Assembly: GCF_004799285.1 (NCBI RefSeq)
Contig: NZ_SSND01000002.1
Coordinates: 248,001 to 312,000, forward strand
Length of the DNA stretch: 64,000 bases
Source: Aliigemmobacter aestuarii
Lineage (GTDB): Bacteria > Pseudomonadota > Alphaproteobacteria > Rhodobacterales > Rhodobacteraceae
Reading direction: 5' to 3'
Under the pieces are notes generated by a model. The model was not told where the DNA came from and did no database searches. It saw only the letters and a list, made by a program, of their open reading frames with translations. Both the position numbers and the translations under genes were made by a program. Numbering within the stretch: position 1 is the stretch's first letter; every line of letters starts with the position of its first letter. This document shows positions 6,901-16,964 of this stretch, piece after piece.

Positions 6901-8858
6901 TCCGCCGCCATCCTTTCCGCCGCGCCGCCCGCCACGGCGGCATCCTCAAGCCTGAGGGTGGCCTTGATGCTGCCCTTGCGACCATCCTCGTAGGTCACTT
7001 CGGTTTCGGTATAGACGCTGTCCTTGCCCGCATAGAGCGCGTCGATCAGGTCGGCGAACTTCTCTTCGATGACCCGGCGGCGAACCTTTCGGGTCCGCGT
7101 CATCTCGCCGTCGTCGGCGTCCAGTTCCTTGTGCAGGATCAGGAAGCGGTGGATCTGGCAGCCCGACAGCATCGGGTCGGCGGCGACCGAGCGGTTCACC
7201 TCTTCGACATGCGCCTTGATCATCTGATAGACCTGCGGGTGGCCTGCCAGTTCCTGGTAGCTGGAATAGGCGATGTTGTTCCGTTCGGCCCAGTTGCCCA
7301 CGGCAGTAAGGTCGATGTTGATGAAGGCGGTGCACATCGTGCGGCCATTGCCGAAGACCACCGCCTCGAGGATCGAGGGATAGAACTTCAGCTTGTTTTC
7401 CACGTATTTCGGCGCGAACAGGCGGCCATCGGCCATCTTTCCCACGTCCTTGGCGCGGTCGATGATCCGCAGGTGGCCGGTGCCCTCTTCGAAGAACCCC
7501 GCGTCGCCGGTCGCAACCCAGCCCTCGGCGTCCTTGGTCGATGCCGTGCTTTCTGGGTTCTTGAAATACTCCACGAAGGTGCCGGGGCTGCGATAGAACA
7601 CCTCGCCGCTCTCGGCGATGCGCACCTCGACACCGGGCGAGGGCACGCCCACCGTGTCCGAACGCACCTGCCCGTCGGGCTGCTGGGTGATGAAGACGCT
7701 GGCCTCGGTCTGGCCGTAAAGCTGCTTCAGGTTGATCCCCAGCGAACGGTAGAAGTCAAAGATCTCGGGCCCGATCGCCTCGCCCGCGGTATAGCCCACG
7801 CGGATCCGCGAAAAGCCAAGGCTGTTCTTCAGCGGGCCATAGACGAAAAGGTTGCCAAGCGCATAGGCAAACCGGTCGCCTGCCGAAACCTGCGTGCCGT
7901 CCAGAATCGCCGGTCCCACGCGCCGCGCCACAGCCATATAGCGGTGAAACAGCCATTTCTTGAACCGTCCCGCATCCTCCATCCGGATCATCACATTGGT
8001 CAGCTGCCCCTCGAAGACGCGGGGCGGGGCGAAGAAATACGTCGGCCCGATCTCGCGCAGGTCGGTCATCATCGTCGTGGCGCTTTCGGGGCAGTTCACG
8101 CAGAACCCCGCCCACATCGCCTGCCCCATCGAAAAGATGAAATCGCCCACCCAGGCCATCGGCAGATAGGCCAGAACCTCGTCCCCGGCCTTCAGGCGGT
8201 CGAACTCGCAGGAATTCTTCGAGGTTTCGATGATGTTGCGGTTCGACAGCACCACACCCTTGGGTTTGCCGGTCGTCCCCGAGGTGTAAAGCATCACGCA
8301 GGTGCTGTCGTAGTCCAGCTCGGCGATGCGCTTTTCCAGTTCGGCGTCGAACCGGTAATGCCCCGCCTTCCCTTCGGCCACCACATCGGCCAGCGCATTC
8401 ATATGCGTGTGGTCGTATTTGCGCATCCCGCGCTTGTCGACATATACCACCTGTTCGATGTGGTGGATGCGGTCCTGAACCTCGATCACCTTGTCGACCT
8501 GTTCCTGGTCGCCGCAGACGACAAAGCGCGCGCCGCAGTGGTCAAGGACATAGGCCATCTCTTCGGCCACCGCGTCCTGGTAAAGCGGCACGGGGATTGC
8601 GCCGCACATCTGCGCCGCCACCATCGACCAGTAAAGCGCCGGACGGTTGCGGCCGATGATCGCCACATGGTCCCCGCGTTCCAGACCGAGCGCCAGAAAT
8701 CCGAGCGCCGTCGCCCGGATTTCGGCCGCGGCCTCTTTCCAGGTCCAGCTTTGCCAGATCCCGAATTCCTTTTCGCGATACGCGGGCAGGTCGCCATGCA
8801 GGCGCACGTTCCGCGCCAGCAGCGCCGGGATCGAGTTCAGGGCCTCGTTCGCCACCAT
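6897..8858 (-). CDS. Long-chain acyl-CoA synthetase (AMP-forming, FadD15-like)
   Basis: Acyl-adenylate-forming ligase of 653 aa that activates a carboxylic acid to its CoA thioester. The P-loop-like motif is MLYTSGTTGKPKGVVLS, followed by YGQTEAS and VATGDAGFFEEG, then a C-terminal domain with RAKDVGKMADG. Length and layout match the large bacterial FadD15-type enzymes. The ATG at 8858 has GGGAGGAC upstream and leads into MVANEALNSIPALLARN, the usual opening of the family. A longer reading frame towards 9032 lacks support. It is the first gene of the seven-gene ABC/ligase operon and is divergent from a sensor kinase gene that may control it. Confidence 0.9.
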   Translation of the reverse strand: MVANEALNSIPALLARNVRLHGDLPAYREKEFGIWQSWTWKEAAAEIRATALGFLALGLERGDHVAIIGRNRPALYWSMVAAQMCGAIPVPLYQDAVAEEMAYVLDHCGARFVVCGDQEQVDKVIEVQDRIHHIEQVVYVDKRGMRKYDHTHMNALADVVAEGKAGHYRFDAELEKRIAELDYDSTCVMLYTSGTTGKPKGVVLSNRNIIETSKNSCEFDRLKAGDEVLAYLPMAWVGDFIFSMGQAMWAGFCVNCPESATTMMTDLREIGPTYFFAPPRVFEGQLTNVMIRMEDAGRFKKWLFHRYMAVARRVGPAILDGTQVSAGDRFAYALGNLFVYGPLKNSLGFSRIRVGYTAGEAIGPEIFDFYRSLGINLKQLYGQTEASVFITQQPDGQVRSDTVGVPSPGVEVRIAESGEVFYRSPGTFVEYFKNPESTASTKDAEGWVATGDAGFFEEGTGHLRIIDRAKDVGKMADGRLFAPKYVENKLKFYPSILEAVVFGNGRTMCTAFINIDLTAVGNWAERNNIAYSSYQELAGHPQVYQMIKAHVEEVNRSVAADPMLSGCQIHRFLILHKELDADDGEMTRTRKVRRRVIEEKFADLIDALYAGKDSVYTETEVTYEDGRKGSIKATLRLEDAAVAGGAAERMAAE

Positions 8859-9052
8859 CCATGTCCTCCCTCGGTGCCTCTGCACCGTGTCCGGGCGCGA
8901 TTCTTCGTTCGCCGCGCCTTGGAACAACCTTAGGGGTGTCGCCCAATGGTTGCGGGATTTTTTCGCAATCCTTTCGAATTGTAACAGGCAGCGATTGCCC
9001 CTTTTCGCCAAAGCCCCGCCGATGCTAGCCAAGGGATGCGAGAGGAGCCTCG
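8859..9052. promoter_or_regulatory. Divergent intergenic region between ligase/ABC operon and sensor kinase
   Basis: A 194-bp gap that must hold promoters in both directions. It contains an AT-rich patch around 8953-8990 with a short dyad (TTGCG, spacer, CGCAA) that may be an operator. No promoter pair close to consensus could be assigned. Confidence 0.4.
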
Positions 9053-10981
9053 ATGCCGCTGACAGAGGATGCCCACACCGGCCTCATGCGCGCCGGCCTG
9101 AACCTGATCCAGCAGGCGCTGTCGATCTTCGACAGCGATCTGCGCCTCGCGGTGTGGAACCGCCGGTTTCAGGAGATGTTCGATCTTCCGCCCGCGCTGA
9201 TGCAGACCGGCGCCTCGTTCGAGGACATCATCCGCCATCTGGTGGACCGGGGCGAATACGGCCCGGTCGACGATTTCGAAAGCGCGGTGAAGGCGCGCGT
9301 GGACGCGGCCCGCGCCTTCCAGCCGCATTACATGGAACGCCCGCGCCCCGGCGGACGCTGGATTTCGGTCGAAGGCTCGCCCCTGCCACAGGGCGGGTGG
9401 GTGACGGTCTATACCGACATCACCGAAATCAAGCTGCAGGAGGGCCTGCTTCGGGCGCGGTCCGAGGAACTCTCGGGCGAGGTGATCGCCAACAGCGAAC
9501 GGCTGGCCATGGCCAACCGCGAACTGGCCGCCACCAACGCCGCGCTTCAGGAAGCCAAGCGCGAACTGACCGAGATGGAGGCGCGGACGCGCCTGACGAC
9601 CGAAATGATGCCCGCCCACATCGCCCATGTGGGCCGCGACCTGCGCTATACCTATTCGAACCGCCGCCTGTCCTCGGTCCTTCCGGGCCGGCCCTCCGGC
9701 ATCATCGGGCTTTCCGGGCGCGAGGCCCTGGGCGAGGCGAACTTTGCCCGCATCGCCCCGTATCTGGCGCAGGCGCTGGACGGCGAACCCAGCGTCTTCG
9801 AATTCAACGACGAAGACAGCGGCAGACGCATCCGCGCCGCCTTCACCCCAGACCGCGTTGGCGACGGGCCGATCAACGGCGTCTACATCCTGTCGATGGA
9901 CGTGACCGAGGAAACCCAGGCGCGTTCGGCCCTGACCCAGACGCGCAAGCGCGAACTGGCCGCACAGCTCACAAGCGGGTTGGCGCATGATTTCGCCAAT
10001 CTGTTGACCATCATCCTGGGCCTGCAAAGTCGGCTGGAAAAGGAACCGCTTCCCGAAAGCGCCGCCGAACTGGTGCGTGCCACGCTGGCCGCCGCGCGGC
10101 GCGGCGGCACCCTTCTGGATCGGATCGCCAGCATTTCGGGCCGGCGCGAGCTGCGCCCAGTGGCGACGGACCTGCCCGCTTTCCTGCGGGATCTGGGCAC
10201 GCTTGCCACCCCGACGATCCCGCCGGGCATCGGACTCGACATCCGGTCGGACCTGCCGGCGGGGCCGGTCCTTCTGGATGCGGGAGGGCTTCAGGATGCG
10301 CTGGTCAACCTGATCCTGAACGCGCGCGATGCGATGGCGGCGAAGGGGGCAGGCACGATCCGCCTGACGGCGCGGGCCGTGCGCGACACCTGGCTTGAAT
10401 TCGCGGTCGAGGATGACGGCCCCGGTTTCACCGACGTGGCGCTGGAACGCGGGCTTGACCCGTTCTTCACGACCAAGGGGGGCGAGGGTTCGGGGCTGGG
10501 CCTGTCGATGGTCTATGACCAGATCAAGCTTCAGGGCGGCACGGTCCGGCTGATGAACCGCCCCGAAGGCGGCGCCCGTGTCACCCTGCGCCTGCCGCTG
10601 CGGCGGGTCGAGACGCGCGCCGAACCCGCCCTTGTCCTGCTGGTCGAGGACAATCCCGACATCCGCGAGAACACGCGCGAGATGTTGCGCGCCCTTGGCC
10701 ACACCGTTCTTGAAGCCGCCAGCACGGACGAGGCGCAGGCCCTTGCCGATCTGCCGGGGATCGGGATCGTGCTGACCGACATCAACCTGCCGGGGCAGCT
10801 TTCGGGTGTTGATCTGGCCGAACGGCTGGCCGATGCGCACCCCGGCCTGCGGGTGGCGGTGATGACATCCCTGCCCCCCGCCGATCCGCTGCGATCCCGC
10901 GCCGCCGCCCGCTTTCCCGTTCTGGCCAAGCCTTTCGGCGCCGAGGCGCTGGCCGCCGTCCTGGCGATGGAGCCTGCATGA
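9053..10981 (+). CDS. Hybrid PAS sensor histidine kinase
   Basis: A 642-aa cytoplasmic hybrid kinase without membrane segments. Order: PAS-like domain (about 14-125), coiled coil (130-180), second PAS (about 185-290), HisKA with phospho-acceptor His312 in GLAHDFANLL, and ATPase with N-box LILNARDAM, EDDGPGF and GSGLGLSMVYD. A C-terminal receiver (about 525-640) carries Asp576 in LTDINLPG and the conserved Lys in LAKPFG. The ATG at 9053 follows GAGGAG. It overlaps the response regulator by 4 bp. With no transmembrane region it probably senses an intracellular cue, and divergence from the ligase/ABC operon suggests that operon as target. Confidence 0.9.
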   Translation: MPLTEDAHTGLMRAGLNLIQQALSIFDSDLRLAVWNRRFQEMFDLPPALMQTGASFEDIIRHLVDRGEYGPVDDFESAVKARVDAARAFQPHYMERPRPGGRWISVEGSPLPQGGWVTVYTDITEIKLQEGLLRARSEELSGEVIANSERLAMANRELAATNAALQEAKRELTEMEARTRLTTEMMPAHIAHVGRDLRYTYSNRRLSSVLPGRPSGIIGLSGREALGEANFARIAPYLAQALDGEPSVFEFNDEDSGRRIRAAFTPDRVGDGPINGVYILSMDVTEETQARSALTQTRKRELAAQLTSGLAHDFANLLTIILGLQSRLEKEPLPESAAELVRATLAAARRGGTLLDRIASISGRRELRPVATDLPAFLRDLGTLATPTIPPGIGLDIRSDLPAGPVLLDAGGLQDALVNLILNARDAMAAKGAGTIRLTARAVRDTWLEFAVEDDGPGFTDVALERGLDPFFTTKGGEGSGLGLSMVYDQIKLQGGTVRLMNRPEGGARVTLRLPLRRVETRAEPALVLLVEDNPDIRENTREMLRALGHTVLEAASTDEAQALADLPGIGIVLTDINLPGQLSGVDLAERLADAHPGLRVAVMTSLPPADPLRSRAAARFPVLAKPFGAEALAAVLAMEPA

Positions 10982-11709
10982 CCCGACCCATTCCGCCTGC
11001 ATCGACCCAACCCCATGTCGCGATCCTCGACGACGAACCCGAGATCCGCAGGATGCTGGCCGATGCGCTGGAAGAGGCGGGGTTCCGCACGACCTCGTTC
11101 GGGCGGGCAACCGAATTCGAGGCGGCGCTGAAACGGATGACGCCCGATGTCTGTCTGGTCGATCTGGGCCTGCCCGACCGGGACGGGCTGGCGCTGGTGC
11201 ATCGCCTGGCGCTGGAATCGGGCGCCTCGATCATCATCATTTCGGGCCGGGCGCAGGTGCAGGACAGGGTGACGGGGCTGGAACTGGGGGCCGATGACTA
11301 CATCATCAAGCCCTTCGACCCGACCGAGGTGGTCGCCCGCGTGCGCGCGCGCCTGCGCAAGGGCCGGGGCGATGCCGAACGCGGCGGGCACCAGACCGCG
11401 CGGTTCAACGGCTGGACCGCGCATTTCGACCGTTATCTGCTGGTCGCGGAAGATGGCACCGAGGTGCCCTTTTCCCATGCCGAGGGCGAAGTGCTGCGGC
11501 TGTTCCTGGAAAGCCCCAAGCGTCTGATCAGCCGCGCGCAGATGCAGGAATCCCTAGGCGGCGCGGCGGGGGAAAGCTTTGACCGGGCGATGGATGTGCG
11601 CATCTCGCGGCTGCGCACGAAACTGGGCGAAGACCCGAAGAACCCCACACTGATCAAGACGATCTATGGTGCGGGTTACATCTTTCTGGGCGATGTCACC
11701 TGGACCTGA
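10978..11709 (+). CDS. OmpR/PhoB-type response regulator
   Basis: A 243-aa DNA-binding regulator. The N-terminal receiver has the acidic pair in AILDDEPEI, phospho-acceptor Asp62 in CLVDLGLPDRDG and the conserved Lys in DDYIIKPFD. The C-terminal half is a winged-helix DNA-binding domain with the family end FDRAMDVRISRLRTKLGEDP and IKTIYGAGYIF. The start overlaps the kinase stop (ATGA), so the two are translated together. Because the kinase carries its own receiver, the pair could form a phosphorelay or a branched output. The gene is convergent with the PPTase gene, only 6 bp away. Confidence 0.92.
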   Translation: MTRPIPPASTQPHVAILDDEPEIRRMLADALEEAGFRTTSFGRATEFEAALKRMTPDVCLVDLGLPDRDGLALVHRLALESGASIIIISGRAQVQDRVTGLELGADDYIIKPFDPTEVVARVRARLRKGRGDAERGGHQTARFNGWTAHFDRYLLVAEDGTEVPFSHAEGEVLRLFLESPKRLISRAQMQESLGGAAGESFDRAMDVRISRLRTKLGEDPKNPTLIKTIYGAGYIFLGDVTWT

Positions 11710-11715
11710 GGCCGG

Positions 11716-12366
11716 TCACAGCACCAGGGCCGTCAGCAGGTGATCTTCGGCCAGCGCGTGGCGGCCCTCCATGACCGCGCCCTTGCGGAACGGGCCAAGG
11801 TCGATCTGCCATTCGGCTGTGAAGGTCGCCGGCGCCAGCCGCACGCGCAACGCGTGAAAGTCGATCAGCGTCCGGGTCAGCGGATGCTGGGCCTTGTAGG
11901 CGGCCTCTTTCGCGGAAAAGACCAGAAGCGCCTGAAACCCCGCGCCCTCGCGCGGCAGGTCCATCCGTTCCTCGGGGCGCAGGACCGTGTCCCACAAATC
12001 GGGGTCAAGCCTGCCCTGCGGTTCAAGGTCGATCCCGATCCCCCAGATACTGTCCGTCCGGGCCACGGCGGCAAGGCAGGCGGTATCGCTGTGGGTGATG
12101 CTGCCCACCACCCCGGCGGGCCAGTGCGGCGCGCGGTGCGCGCCCATCGGCAAGGGGACCTCGGGCAGGCCGAGGGCCACCATCGCCGCCCGTGCCGCCG
12201 CCCGCCCGGCCGCGAATTCCCGCAGCCGCCTGTCAACCGCCCGACCACCCGGCGTTTCGCCCTGCAGCAGCGGCGGCGCGGGGGCGCGCGGGTCGGCCGC
12301 CCGAACCGCGACACCCGGCGGCAGCAGCGCGCGGGCTGTCCCGGCCAGCGCAGCCAGGTCAGGCAT
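11716..12366 (-). CDS. 4'-phosphopantetheinyl transferase (EntD type)
   Basis: Transfers phosphopantetheine from CoA to the conserved Ser of carrier domains, 216 aa. Motifs: [15 protein letters not shown] (Mg-binding Asp and Glu) and [12 protein letters not shown] with the catalytic Glu/Lys block, in the EntD/siderophore-PPTase arrangement. The ATG at 12366 overlaps the end of the NRPS gene by 8 bp, so the enzyme is coupled to it. Last gene of the PKS-GT-NRPS operon. Its obvious clients are the NRPS PCP and the PKS ACP encoded upstream, which makes the operon self-sufficient for carrier activation. Confidence 0.92.
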   Translation of the reverse strand: MPDLAALAGTARALLPPGVAVRAADPRAPAPPLLQGETPGGRAVDRRLREFAAGRAAARAAMVALGLPEVPLPMGAHRAPHWPAGVVGSITHSDTACLAAVARTDSIWGIGIDLEPQGRLDPDLWDTVLRPEERMDLPREGAGFQALLVFSAKEAAYKAQHPLTRTLIDFHALRVRLAPATFTAEWQIDLGPFRKGAVMEGRHALAEDHLLTALVL

Positions 12367-15300
12367 CGACCTTGCCCGCACGCAGGGCCCGCCTGCGCGC
12401 CATCGCCTCAGCCCTTGCATCGGCGCGGTCGCCAAGCCCGCCGACGGCCGCGACCGGCCCGGTTGCGGCAACGGGCACGGCCTGCACCGGCGCCGGACGC
12501 GGGGCATCGTCCAGATAGGCCGCAAGCTGCGACAGCACCGGGAAGCGGAAGATGTCGGTGATCGACAGTTTCGTCGCGCCCAGATCCTGCCTCAGCTCGC
12601 GATGCGCCTGCACAGCCAGAAGGCTGTGTCCGCCGAGGGCAAAGAAATTGTCCTTCGCCCCCACCTTCGAGACGCCGAGAACCCGGCTCCAGATTGCGGC
12701 GATCCGCGTCTCGATATCCGAGACGGCGGCTACGAAATCGGTCGCGGCCTGCGGCGCCGCCGCCTTCGACGGCGGCGACAGCGCCTTGCGGTCGACCTTG
12801 CGGTTCGGTGTCAGCGGGAAAGCATCCAGCCGGACGAAATGCTGCGGCAGCATGTGTTCGGGCAATTCGGCAGCAAGGGCCGCACGCAGCGCCGTCTCGC
12901 CCGCCGACCCGGTGACGTAGGCCACCAGCCGCCGGTCGCCGGGCGTATCCTCGCGCACCAGAACCACCGCCTGCGTCACACCCGGCTGGGCCTCCAGCGC
13001 GGCCTCGATCTCGCCCATCTCGATCCGGTAGCCGCGCAGCTTCACCTGATGGTCAGCGCGGCCGATGAAATCGATCCGCCCGTCCTGACGCCACCGCACC
13101 AGATCGCCGGTGCGATAGATCCGACCCTCGCCGAAGGGGTTCGCGACAAAGCGTTCCGCCGTCAGGTCCGGCCGCTGCCAGTAGCCGCGCGCCACGCCCT
13201 CGCCACCGATCCACAACTCGCCCGACGTGCCCACGGGCACCGGCTGCATGGCCGCATCCAGCACATGAACCTGCGTGTTGGCGATCGGCGCGCCGATGTT
13301 GGCGATGGCCTCGGGCACGGCGCCGATCCGTTCCGTGGTCGACCAGATCGTCGTTTCGGTCGGGCCATACATGTTGGTGATCGTGGCCTGCGTTGCCCGG
13401 CGCAGATCGGCCACCAGCCCGCCGGGCAGTGCCTCGCCCCCGATCATCAGGTGCCGGACCTGCGAAAGCGCGTGCCGGCTGTCTTCGTTCATCGCAATCA
13501 TCCGGGCCATCGAGGGCGTGCATTGCAGATGCGTCACCCCATGGCGGATGATCTGCGCCGCGATGGACCAGTCTCCATCCTGCGGCCCGGCGCCCGCATT
13601 GGCGCGACGCACCACCTCGGCCAGCGGATAAAGCCCCTCCATCACGGTTTCGGGCGCGATGCCATAGTCGATCAGGCAGGCCACCTCGGACACGCCGATC
13701 CGTTTCAGCTGTTCGACCCGTGCCAGCGCATCCTCGACCGTGCCGAACAGGCCCGAATCCTCGAAATACCGATGGAAGGCGAAATCGAGGATCGCCGCGT
13801 TTTCCTCGTCCGACAGGGTACGCAGGTCGATATCCATCGGCTTTTCAACGCCTTGCGGCTTTTTGAATGCCGGGAAGGCCCAAGCGTACTGCTTGACCAG
13901 ACCCGCTGCCGACGCAAGGTAGGATTTCATCGGCCCTTCCGCCACGCGACGCGCCAGGTCGCGGTCGCGCGCCACATAGGTATGCAGCATCAGCGTCACC
14001 TTGAACGCCGCCGGATCATACCCGGCGCCGCGCAGCGCCTGATGGTAGATGGCGATCTTTTCGGACACTTCCTCGATCGACTGCCCCAGAAGGTGGGTCA
14101 GCACATGCGCACCCATCTCGCCGGCTTCGCGCCAAGTCGCGGGATTGCCCGCCGTCGTGATCCAGATCGGCAATTCCGACGACACCGGGCGCGGCTGCGT
14201 GACCACGCCGAAGGCTCCCCCGTTCGCGGTGGGGAAATCCACCTTTTCGCCACGCCACAGGCGGCGGATCTGTTCGGTCGCGGCGAACATCGCATCGCGG
14301 TTTGCGGGTGGCGTGTTCTCGGGCCGCAGCACGAAATCATCGGGATGCCAGCCCGACGCCACGGCCAGCCCCGCCCGACCGTTCGTCAGGTTGTCGATGA
14401 CCGCCCATTCCTCGGCGACGCGGGCCGGATGATGCAGCGGCACCACGCAAGACCCGGCGCGCACGGCGATGTTCTTCGTCACCGCCGCAACGGCGGCGCC
14501 GGTCACCGAAGGGTTGGGATAGGGTCCGCCAAAGGCATGGAAATGCCTCTCGGGCGTCCAGACGGCGCAGAACCCGTGGGTATCGGCGAACTTCGCCCCT
14601 TCCAGAAGCAGTTCGTATTTTTTCGGCCCCGCCCCGTCGTCATTGCCCCAGTAGTAAATCGAGAATTCCATCTGCCGGTCGCTGGCGATCCGCCCGGCCG
14701 AGACAAGCGCGCGGCTTTCCTCGCCCGACAGCACGACCTTGAAGCCGCGCGCCAGCGTCCAGAACAGTTCCAGGACCGAGATGTCAAAGGACAGCGAGGT
14801 GACGGCCAGCCAGACGCCGCCCGCGGCATGGTCGATCCGGTCATCCATCCCGGCAAAGAAGTTGGCCACGTTCCGGTGTTCCACCATCACGCCCTTCGGT
14901 CGCCCGGTGGACCCCGAGGTATAGATCACATAGGCCAGATCCGCGGCGGAAACCCCGCTGTCGGGGTTCGTCACCGGCGCATCCGCCAGACGCCCGTCAT
15001 GGTCGAGCGTCAGGACCTGCGCCCCGTGCGCGGGCAACCCCGGCACCAGCGGCGATTGCGTGACGATCACCGGGCAGGCGCTGTCCTCGACATAAAGCGC
15101 GATGCGGTCGGCCGGATAGGCCGGGTCCATCGGCACATAGGCCCCACCCGCCTTCTGGATCGCAAGCGCCCCCACGATCATGTCAATCGACCGGCGGCAA
15201 TGCAGGCCGACAAGCGTGCCGGGCCGCACCCCCATCCCGATCAGCACATGGGCGGCGCGATTGGCCCGTGCGTTCAGTTGGCCGTAGGTCAGGCTTTCGC

Positions 15301-16924
15301 CTTCAAAGACCACGGCCACCGCATCGGGCGTGCGTGCCGCCTGCGCCTCGAAGGCCTGATGCACGCAAAGCGCGCGGTCGTGGTCCTTCGCCGTCTGGTT
15401 CCATTCCGACAGAACCCGCGCGCGTTCGGCCTCGGGCAGGATCGGGGCGGTCGCGCTGGCCAGATCGCCAGAGGCTGCGGCAATGACCGCCAGCCGCGCG
15501 GCCATCGCCTGCGCCTCGTCCGCGGGCAGGCGGCTGGCGTCGAAGTGCAGGGCGCCGGGCGTCAGCGTCAGCACGGTTCCGGGCACCGGCGCATCGGTCA
15601 GCGACAGGCCCACAGGCGGGCACTCGACCGCCGAAAGCGCGGCATCGCGCGCGCGGATGTCCCATGCGAAACCGGGGGCGGCGGCCTCGATCGCGGCGGC
15701 CACGGCGGCGCCGTCGGCCCCCAGCGTTCCGGCCGGGGCCAGATGCAGGGGCACCCAGGGCGACAGGATCGGCACGGCGGCAGGCCCCTTCGACAGGGCC
15801 ATATCGCCCGCCTCGCGCCCCGCGATGCGCAACGCGCCGATCGCCAGACGGGCCAGCGCGGGCGTGCCCGTCAACGGCAGGTCAAGCACCAGCCGCTGCC
15901 AGTCGCTGCCATCGGCGGCGGGTCGTGCTGCGACGTCCACCGGGTCAAGTGCGGCCAGCGCCTTGCGCAGCGCGCCTTCCTGCGGGGCGACCGCGGCCAG
16001 CGCCCCTGTCCAGAGGTCAAGATCATCCGCCGACGGAAGCGCCAGCCGCGCCACCCCCAGCGATTTCGGACAGACCGGCAGGCCGCGCTGGCAGGTCAGC
16101 ACCGTCAGGCGCAGCGCCCCCGTGCCGCAGGCCACCGTCAGCCCATCCTCGCGCGCGTCCAGAACGGTGCCGGCGGCGCCCTGCCCCTCGGCCATCTCGG
16201 CCCCGGCCACCAGCAGTACCCGGTCGCCCGCGACGATCTTGGGGCAGGTCAGCGGGTTGAAATACCTGCCATGATCCAACGCACGGACCATTCGCAGCAC
16301 CGCCTCGGCGGGTTGCGCGAAATCCAGCCGCCCGGCGCCGCGCGGCCGGTCGGCGCGGGCGTAAAGGCTGCGGCGGCTGAAATCCTGGGGCTGGCGGCGC
16401 AAGGTGCCGCTTTCCAGCTGGTCCATCAGCGAAGGAAAGCTTTCGATCGCGGCCTCGTAGCAGCGGGTGTTCAGCGTCAGCGCCGTGTCGCCCGGCGCGA
16501 TGTCGAACAGGCGCTGTTCCAGGATGTCGCCTTCGTCCACGCCCGGCGTGATCAGATGCCAGGTGATCCCATGGCGCGCCTCTCCGTTCAGGATCGCCCA
16601 GACCGGCGCGTTCAACCCGGCATAGGCAGGCAAGGGGCCATCATGGAAATTGACCGCTCCGCGCGCCGCCCGCGCCAGAACCGCATCGGGGATCAGCGAC
16701 AGGTTGGCGACCGACAGCAACCAGTCAAAGGACAGGTCCGCGATCCGTACGGCATGGCCCTTGTCCTGCGTCTCGGCCCGCAGGCCGTGGCCCTGCGCCC
16801 ATGTCCGGACGTCCGCGTTGCGCGTGACCACGGCGGCAATCCGGTGGCCGCGGGCGATCAGGGTTTCGCCGCACTGGATGGTCAGGCTTTCGTTGCCGAT
16901 CAGCAGAACAGAAAACGGGTTCAT
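12359..16924 (-). CDS. NRPS: formyltransferase - C remnant - A(split by luciferase-like monooxygenase) - PCP
   Basis: 1521 aa from the ATG at 16924 (GGAAGGAG upstream). Residues 1-290: formyltransferase fold of the methionyl-tRNA formyltransferase type with the N-H-D triad ([15 protein letters not shown]). Residues about 330-510: a short segment whose end resembles a condensation-domain tail, without an HHxxxDG motif. Residues 520-745: first half of an adenylation domain ([17 protein letters not shown]). Residues 750-1110: FMN-dependent luciferase-like monooxygenase of the MupA/Atu3671 type. Residues 1115-1395: rest of the A domain ([27 protein letters not shown]). Residues 1400-1475: PCP with Ser1434 in LGGHSL. 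By eye the pocket reads D-I-L-Q-M-G-M-I-W-K, close to the published glycine code. Predicted role: load glycine, formylate and perhaps oxidise it on the PCP. No C, TE or reductase domain, so the chain must pass to another protein, probably the PKS. Confidence 0.92.
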   Translation of the reverse strand: MNPFSVLLIGNESLTIQCGETLIARGHRIAAVVTRNADVRTWAQGHGLRAETQDKGHAVRIADLSFDWLLSVANLSLIPDAVLARAARGAVNFHDGPLPAYAGLNAPVWAILNGEARHGITWHLITPGVDEGDILEQRLFDIAPGDTALTLNTRCYEAAIESFPSLMDQLESGTLRRQPQDFSRRSLYARADRPRGAGRLDFAQPAEAVLRMVRALDHGRYFNPLTCPKIVAGDRVLLVAGAEMAEGQGAAGTVLDAREDGLTVACGTGALRLTVLTCQRGLPVCPKSLGVARLALPSADDLDLWTGALAAVAPQEGALRKALAALDPVDVAARPAADGSDWQRLVLDLPLTGTPALARLAIGALRIAGREAGDMALSKGPAAVPILSPWVPLHLAPAGTLGADGAAVAAAIEAAAPGFAWDIRARDAALSAVECPPVGLSLTDAPVPGTVLTLTPGALHFDASRLPADEAQAMAARLAVIAAASGDLASATAPILPEAERARVLSEWNQTAKDHDRALCVHQAFEAQAARTPDAVAVVFEGESLTYGQLNARANRAAHVLIGMGVRPGTLVGLHCRRSIDMIVGALAIQKAGGAYVPMDPAYPADRIALYVEDSACPVIVTQSPLVPGLPAHGAQVLTLDHDGRLADAPVTNPDSGVSAADLAYVIYTSGSTGRPKGVMVEHRNVANFFAGMDDRIDHAAGGVWLAVTSLSFDISVLELFWTLARGFKVVLSGEESRALVSAGRIASDRQMEFSIYYWGNDDGAGPKKYELLLEGAKFADTHGFCAVWTPERHFHAFGGPYPNPSVTGAAVAAVTKNIAVRAGSCVVPLHHPARVAEEWAVIDNLTNGRAGLAVASGWHPDDFVLRPENTPPANRDAMFAATEQIRRLWRGEKVDFPTANGGAFGVVTQPRPVSSELPIWITTAGNPATWREAGEMGAHVLTHLLGQSIEEVSEKIAIYHQALRGAGYDPAAFKVTLMLHTYVARDRDLARRVAEGPMKSYLASAAGLVKQYAWAFPAFKKPQGVEKPMDIDLRTLSDEENAAILDFAFHRYFEDSGLFGTVEDALARVEQLKRIGVSEVACLIDYGIAPETVMEGLYPLAEVVRRANAGAGPQDGDWSIAAQIIRHGVTHLQCTPSMARMIAMNEDSRHALSQVRHLMIGGEALPGGLVADLRRATQATITNMYGPTETTIWSTTERIGAVPEAIANIGAPIANTQVHVLDAAMQPVPVGTSGELWIGGEGVARGYWQRPDLTAERFVANPFGEGRIYRTGDLVRWRQDGRIDFIGRADHQVKLRGYRIEMGEIEAALEAQPGVTQAVVLVREDTPGDRRLVAYVTGSAGETALRAALAAELPEHMLPQHFVRLDAFPLTPNRKVDRKALSPPSKAAAPQAATDFVAAVSDIETRIAAIWSRVLGVSKVGAKDNFFALGGHSLLAVQAHRELRQDLGATKLSITDIFRFPVLSQLAAYLDDAPRPAPVQAVPVAATGPVAAVGGLGDRADARAEAMARRRALRAGKVDA

Positions 16925-16964
16925 CACACACTCCTTCCGCCCCGGTCGAGAGGCGGACATGCCC

